From: DATKKX01 sp035542775
GTDB taxonomy: Bacteria; Planctomycetota; Phycisphaerae; UBA1845; UTPLA1
NCBI GenBank assembly: GCA_035542775.1
Contig: DATKKX010000241.1
Coordinates: 1-17,189, forward strand
Direction of reading: 5' to 3'
Length of the DNA stretch: 17,189 nt
Shown piece by piece: positions 13,726-17,189 of this stretch. The notes beneath the pieces are model-generated. The model was given only the letters and a program-made list of their open reading frames with translations, was not told where the DNA came from and did not search any database. The number at the start of each line of letters is the position of its first letter. Within the stretch, counting starts at the first letter, position 1. The position numbers were made by a program, and so were the translations under genes.

Positions 13726-15657
13726 GTGTGCGGCATTTGCGGATACGTTGGCGATAACAGGCCGGAGCTGCTGGAGCTGATGTGCGCGGCGATGGTTCAC
13801 CGCGGCCCGGATGACGTCGGGGTCTGGCACGACACTCAAAGTGAGGTCGGGCTCGGGCTGCGCCGTCTGTCGATCATCGATCTGAGTCCGGCCGGCCACC
13901 AGCCGATGTGCAACGAGGACGGCACGGTCTGGATCTCGTACAACGGCGAGGTCTACAACTTTCAGGAGCTTCGCGAGGACCTGCTGAAGCGAGGTCACAC
14001 GTTCCGCGGCCGCAGCGATACCGAAGTGCTCGTCCATCTCTACGAGGAGAAGGGGCCGGACTTCCTCAAGGAGCTAAACGGGATGTTCGGCCTGGCGATC
14101 TGGGACGCGCGGCAGAAGCAGTTGCTGCTGGCCAGGGACCACGCCGGGATCAAGCCGCTGTACTACTGGCTGGACGGCCGCCGATTGTTTTTCGCCTCTG
14201 AGATGCGGGCCTTGCTTCGAGTGCCGGGCCTGCCGCGGGAGTTGAACGCCGATGCGGTTCCGCTGTACCTGACTTTGCTGTACGTGCCTGGCGCGGAGAC
14301 CATGCTGAAGGCGATCAAGAAGGTCGAACCGGGGCACTACCTGATCTGGGGCGACGGGCGGATCGAAGAGCGGCGATGGTTCTCGATGGCTTACGAACCG
14401 GACGAATCGGTGACCGAGGCGGAGTGGGTGGAGCAGGTTCACGACACCTTCATGCGGGTGACGCGCCGGCAGATGGTGTCGGATGTTCCACTGGGGGCGT
14501 TTTTGTCCGGCGGGCTGGACTCGTCCGCGATCGTGGCGTGCATGCGGCACTCATTCCCTGATCGCGAGATCAAGTGCTACACCTATGACTATGGCGCCGA
14601 GGACGAGGCCCGGGATCAATTCGAGCGGGACTTCCCTTATGCCCAGCAAGTCGCCGGACGGCTGAACGTCACGCTGGAGAGCTTCCTGTTGAAGCCCGAG
14701 ATCTCGCTGCTACCCAGGATGGTGTTCGCGGTCGAGGAGCCGGACGCGGCGACGGCCGTGTTCGCCAGCTACTTGATTTCGAAGCTGGCCCGCGAAGACG
14801 GGACGACGGTGCTGTTGTCCGGCATGGGCGGGGATGAGGTTCTATTCGGCTATCGCGGGCATTTGGCCATGCGGGCTTATGAACGGCTGGACTGGATTCC
14901 AAAGTGGCTGTCCGGCCCGGCGCTGGCCGCGGCGACCTCACTCGCGTCCGCGACCTGGGGCGCATCCAGCGCCATGCCCCGGCGGTTGCGCAAGTTCCGG
15001 CGGGCGCTGCTGGGTGACGGGCTCGAGCGTCACATGGCGCTTTCCGACTGGTCCTCGCCCGAAATCCGCAAGCAGCTCTTCCGGCCGGAGTTTGCGGAGT
15101 CGACCGGCGCGTTCGAGGGGGGGCGAAATCCGTTGAGGAAATACTACGACGATTTCACGGGGACGGGGTCGTTGAATCGCCGCTCGCATGTGCTGATTCC
15201 CACCTTCCTCGGGGCGCACAATTTTCTCTACGTTGACAAGTCCAGCATGGCCGCATCGGTGGAGGTGCGCGTGCCCTTTGTCGATCTCGAGCTGATGCGG
15301 CTCTGCGCACGGATACCTGAGCGCCACAAGCTCAAGGGCCGGACAACGAAGTATCTGCTGAAGGCCGCGATGGAGCGGCATCTCCCGGCCGGCGTCGTGC
15401 ATCGCTCCGGGAAGACCGGCTTCGGCCCGCCATTGCGGAGCTGGGTGGTGGGCGGGCTGGATCCGGTCATCCGCGAAATGCTTTCGCCGGCAAACGTTCG
15501 AGCGCGGGGATTCTTCGAGCCGCAGGCAATCGAGCAGATCGTCCGGGAGAACCGGCAGAACAAGGCCGATTACGCGTACCTCATCTATTGTCTTATTGTC
15601 CTGGAAGTCTGGCTGAGGACGTTTCTTGACCGCCCGGGCGAAGAGGTGAGCTTGTGA
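13726..15657 (+). CDS. asnB: Second AsnB-type glutamine amidotransferase, divergent from the first
   Basis: This 643-residue protein has the same two-domain plan as the gene at 1584 but is clearly a different subfamily. It starts at GTG 13726, giving MCGICGYVGDN with Cys2 as nucleophile. The glutaminase domain carries MVHRGPDDVG, LRRLSIIDLS, SYNGEVYNFQELRE and RSDTEVLVHLY. The ATPase domain has SGGLDSS (261-267), GMGGDEVLFGYRG and the VEVRVPFVDLELM block, and ends near WLRTFLDRPG. The segment between RGPDD and RRLS is shorter than in the first protein. The probable role is ATP- and glutamine-dependent amidation of a carboxylate. In this setting a uronic acid of the repeat unit is more likely than free aspartate, though true asparagine synthesis cannot be excluded. 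It lies between the oxidoreductase and Asp-box gene B, 37 bases before the latter. Confidence 0.9.
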   Translation: MCGICGYVGDNRPELLELMCAAMVHRGPDDVGVWHDTQSEVGLGLRRLSIIDLSPAGHQPMCNEDGTVWISYNGEVYNFQELREDLLKRGHTFRGRSDTEVLVHLYEEKGPDFLKELNGMFGLAIWDARQKQLLLARDHAGIKPLYYWLDGRRLFFASEMRALLRVPGLPRELNADAVPLYLTLLYVPGAETMLKAIKKVEPGHYLIWGDGRIEERRWFSMAYEPDESVTEAEWVEQVHDTFMRVTRRQMVSDVPLGAFLSGGLDSSAIVACMRHSFPDREIKCYTYDYGAEDEARDQFERDFPYAQQVAGRLNVTLESFLLKPEISLLPRMVFAVEEPDAATAVFASYLISKLAREDGTTVLLSGMGGDEVLFGYRGHLAMRAYERLDWIPKWLSGPALAAATSLASATWGASSAMPRRLRKFRRALLGDGLERHMALSDWSSPEIRKQLFRPEFAESTGAFEGGRNPLRKYYDDFTGTGSLNRRSHVLIPTFLGAHNFLYVDKSSMAASVEVRVPFVDLELMRLCARIPERHKLKGRTTKYLLKAAMERHLPAGVVHRSGKTGFGPPLRSWVVGGLDPVIREMLSPANVRARGFFEPQAIEQIVRENRQNKADYAYLIYCLIVLEVWLRTFLDRPGEEVSL

Positions 15658-15659
15658 GG

Positions 15660-15676
15660 GCCGCCGGCCGGGCGGC
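15660..15676 (+). terminator. GC-rich hairpin just after the second asnB (no T-run)
   Basis: GCCGCC (15660-15665), loop GGCCG, GGCGGC (15671-15676) starts two bases after the stop codon and ends 18 bases before the next ATG. The absence of a T tract and the short gap argue for mRNA stabilisation or attenuation rather than full termination. Confidence 0.3.
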
Positions 15677-15694
15677 GCAGATAGGCTTTGAGGA

Positions 15695-16771
15695 ATGCAT
15701 TCAAGGGATCAGCAAATCACGCTGCAACCGCTGGCACCGTTTCCGGCGCGGGCTCTCCTGGCGCGACGGAGCGGAGAGTTTTACATTGCCCAGCATTGCC
15801 GCATCCTCCGGTCCGTAGATGAGGGCGCGAGCTGGTCGCACGTCACGACCATGCCGCGGAGGCCGATCCGGCGGCTGGCGGAGGCGTCTCGTCTGGGCAG
15901 CCGTCTTCTGCGGCATGAAGTCAAGGCCCTGGGCATTCTCTCGGACGGCTCATACGTTGCCGCGGACCGCGAGGGGGTTTACCACGCCGCGGCGGGCGAG
16001 CCGTTGATGCGGCCTTCGCGGATCGAGGGCGGGGGCCGGCCGGCCCGGCCGCCGATGACGATCACCGTCGGTCCCGATGACCGCATCCTGTGGGGCGAGT
16101 ACCTTTCAAAGACCGGGCACAATCTGGCGATCCGGCTTTATGTGTCTGACGATCACGGATTGAGCTTTCAGCTCGCGCGGGTCTTTGAAGGCGGCAGCAT
16201 CCTGCACGTGCACAACCTGGTCTACGATGAAAGGCTGCGGCACTATTGGGTGCTGACCGGAGACCACGATCACGAGCCGGGCATCGGCCGATTGTCCGCC
16301 GATCTCGAACACTTCGACTGGGTCGCCAAGGGCAAGCAATGCTATCGTGCGGTGGAAGTGTTCGATTTCGGCGACAGCCTGATATATGGGACGGACAGCG
16401 AAAGGGAACCGAACGCGGTGGTTCGTTTCGACAAGACCAGCGGCCGTGTCGAGCGGCTGCATGAGCTGGACGGCAGTTGCATTTACGCCTGCCAATTCGG
16501 CGGCCTGTATGTGATCACAACGACCGTGGAAGTGTCCAGGGTCAATCTTTCCAGGAATGCGTCCATCTGGGTCTCCCGCGACGGCGAACACTGGTCGCAG
16601 ACGTTGACCGCCAGGAAGGACCGATGGCACCTGAAGCTCTTCCAGTTCGGCTCCTTCGTCCTGCCGCGCGGAGCGAGCGACAAGGAAGTTGTCCTTTTCA
16701 GCGGGCAGGCTCTTGAAGGATTCGACGGAAAGGCCTTCACTGCCAGGGTGTCCGGGCCATCGCAGCGCTGA
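15695..16771 (+). CDS. Asp-box (BNR-like) beta-propeller protein B, paralogue of protein A
   Basis: This 358-residue protein aligns end to end with the product of 10202-11290. It has three Asp-boxes in matching places: SVDEGASW (40-47), SDDHGLSF (151-158) and SRDGEHW (294-300). It shares HNLVYDER..HYWVLTGDHDHEPGIGRLSADL, the FDWVAKGKQ.YRAV segment, YGTDSE, DGSCIYAC and LFSGQALEGFDG; most central positions agree while the ends differ. There is no signal peptide or membrane helix, so it is probably cytoplasmic. ATG 15695 has GAGG only one or two bases upstream, unusually close, so the exact start is less certain. The gene follows the second asnB by 37 bases and ends 5 bases before the heparinase-like gene, which suggests translational coupling with the lyase. 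Function unknown; glycan binding or processing is inferred. Confidence 0.8.
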   Translation: MHSRDQQITLQPLAPFPARALLARRSGEFYIAQHCRILRSVDEGASWSHVTTMPRRPIRRLAEASRLGSRLLRHEVKALGILSDGSYVAADREGVYHAAAGEPLMRPSRIEGGGRPARPPMTITVGPDDRILWGEYLSKTGHNLAIRLYVSDDHGLSFQLARVFEGGSILHVHNLVYDERLRHYWVLTGDHDHEPGIGRLSADLEHFDWVAKGKQCYRAVEVFDFGDSLIYGTDSEREPNAVVRFDKTSGRVERLHELDGSCIYACQFGGLYVITTTVEVSRVNLSRNASIWVSRDGEHWSQTLTARKDRWHLKLFQFGSFVLPRGASDKEVVLFSGQALEGFDGKAFTARVSGPSQR

Positions 16772-16776
16772 GCACT

Positions 16777-17189
16777 ATGCCAACGGAACCACACGGTACC
16801 ATTGCTCGACTCCGCCGGTATCCGGCCCGTCTGCGGCGGCGACTGGAGATGGTCGGCAATCTGGGGCCCGGCTGGCTGTTGTATCGCGCGGGCTACGCGA
16901 TCCGGATGAAGAGCGGTCTGCTCAAACGCCGGTTCCCCCCGATCGATCCGACGCGCGTGCCGTTCAGCGACCTGGTCCTGCCGGGGACGCCGACTGAGCC
17001 CCGCCAGTATCGGGTGTTTCGTGAGTCCGGGCAGCGCCGTTTCTTCTTCGCGCCAGGCATGCTTCCAGTCGCGGCGTTGAGCGAGACGGTGGGCGAGGAG
17101 GGGAAGCGCCGCACGGTTGCCGTCGCCGACGAGTACACCCGGGGGCGTTTCCTCTATTACAGCCGGCATGTTCACGATCTGGGCTGGCC
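16777..17189 (+). CDS. Heparinase II/III-like protein, N-terminal fragment
   Basis: The frame is open from ATG 16777 to the right edge (137 complete codons, no stop), so the gene is partial. The product begins MPTEPHGTIARLRRYPARLR and continues GPGWLLYRAGYAIRMKSG, LLKRRFPPIDPT and RFFFAPGML, then GRFLYYSRHVHDLGW at the edge. A basic start, a P-x-W-L-x-Y-R-A helix, then an Arg-rich linker and an R-G-x-F-x-Y/F-F-S strand match the N-terminal region of heparinase II/III-family proteins of exopolysaccharide clusters, which cleave uronic-acid-containing polymers by beta-elimination. The catalytic part lies outside the window, so activity cannot be assessed. No clear ribosome site is seen; the 5-base gap after Asp-box gene B suggests coupled translation. 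An internal ATG at 16849 is an alternative start. Confidence 0.72.
   Translation, partial: MPTEPHGTIARLRRYPARLRRRLEMVGNLGPGWLLYRAGYAIRMKSGLLKRRFPPIDPTRVPFSDLVLPGTPTEPRQYRVFRESGQRRFFFAPGMLPVAALSETVGEEGKRRTVAVADEYTRGRFLYYSRHVHDLGW

Overview
The window is a GC-rich bacterial segment. After a short divergent gene, everything is coded on the + strand. Gene content and composition (roughly 60-65 % GC by eye, a bi-domain oxidoreductase, a heparinase-like gene, GC-rich palindromic intergenic repeats) suggest an uncultured Planctomycetota-type bacterium. That assignment is inference: no rRNA or other taxonomic marker is present, and the only housekeeping gene is frr.

Layout. 1-158 (-): start of an exported protein, cut by the window edge. 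159-821: a 660-base non-coding stretch with a candidate promoter for the leftward gene, a GC-rich palindromic repeat, a 60-base nested hairpin and a candidate promoter for frr. 822-1391: frr (ribosome recycling factor), without the pyrH/tsf neighbours common elsewhere. 1392-1583: a leader with a hairpin and overlapping dyads, probably the control region of the next block. 1584-17189: one co-directional surface-polysaccharide block that runs off the right edge.

The polysaccharide block holds, in order: an AsnB-type amidotransferase; a Wzx-like flippase; a Wzy-like polymerase; WecB (UDP-GlcNAc 2-epimerase); a GT-B glycosyltransferase; a left-handed beta-helix acetyltransferase; an Asp-box protein (A); a fused MDR + Gfo/Idh/MocA oxidoreductase; a second, divergent AsnB-type amidotransferase with a GTG start; a paralogous Asp-box protein (B); and the N-terminal part of a heparinase II/III-like protein. 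A coherent reading is a Wzx/Wzy-type exopolysaccharide pathway. WecB would supply UDP-ManNAc, the oxidoreductase would act on a sugar or sugar acid, the two AsnB-like enzymes may amidate uronic acids, the acetyltransferase decorates, Wzx/Wzy export and polymerise, and the heparinase-like lyase would trim or modify a uronate-containing polymer. The initiating sugar-phosphate transferase and the export machinery (Wza/Wzc type) are not in the window.

The least explained part is the pair of Asp-box (BNR-like) proteins. They lack visible signal peptides, share a long conserved central block, and flank the oxidoreductase-amidotransferase pair; the second is 5 bases from the lyase gene. They are the best candidates here for an undescribed enzyme or accessory family in polysaccharide synthesis.
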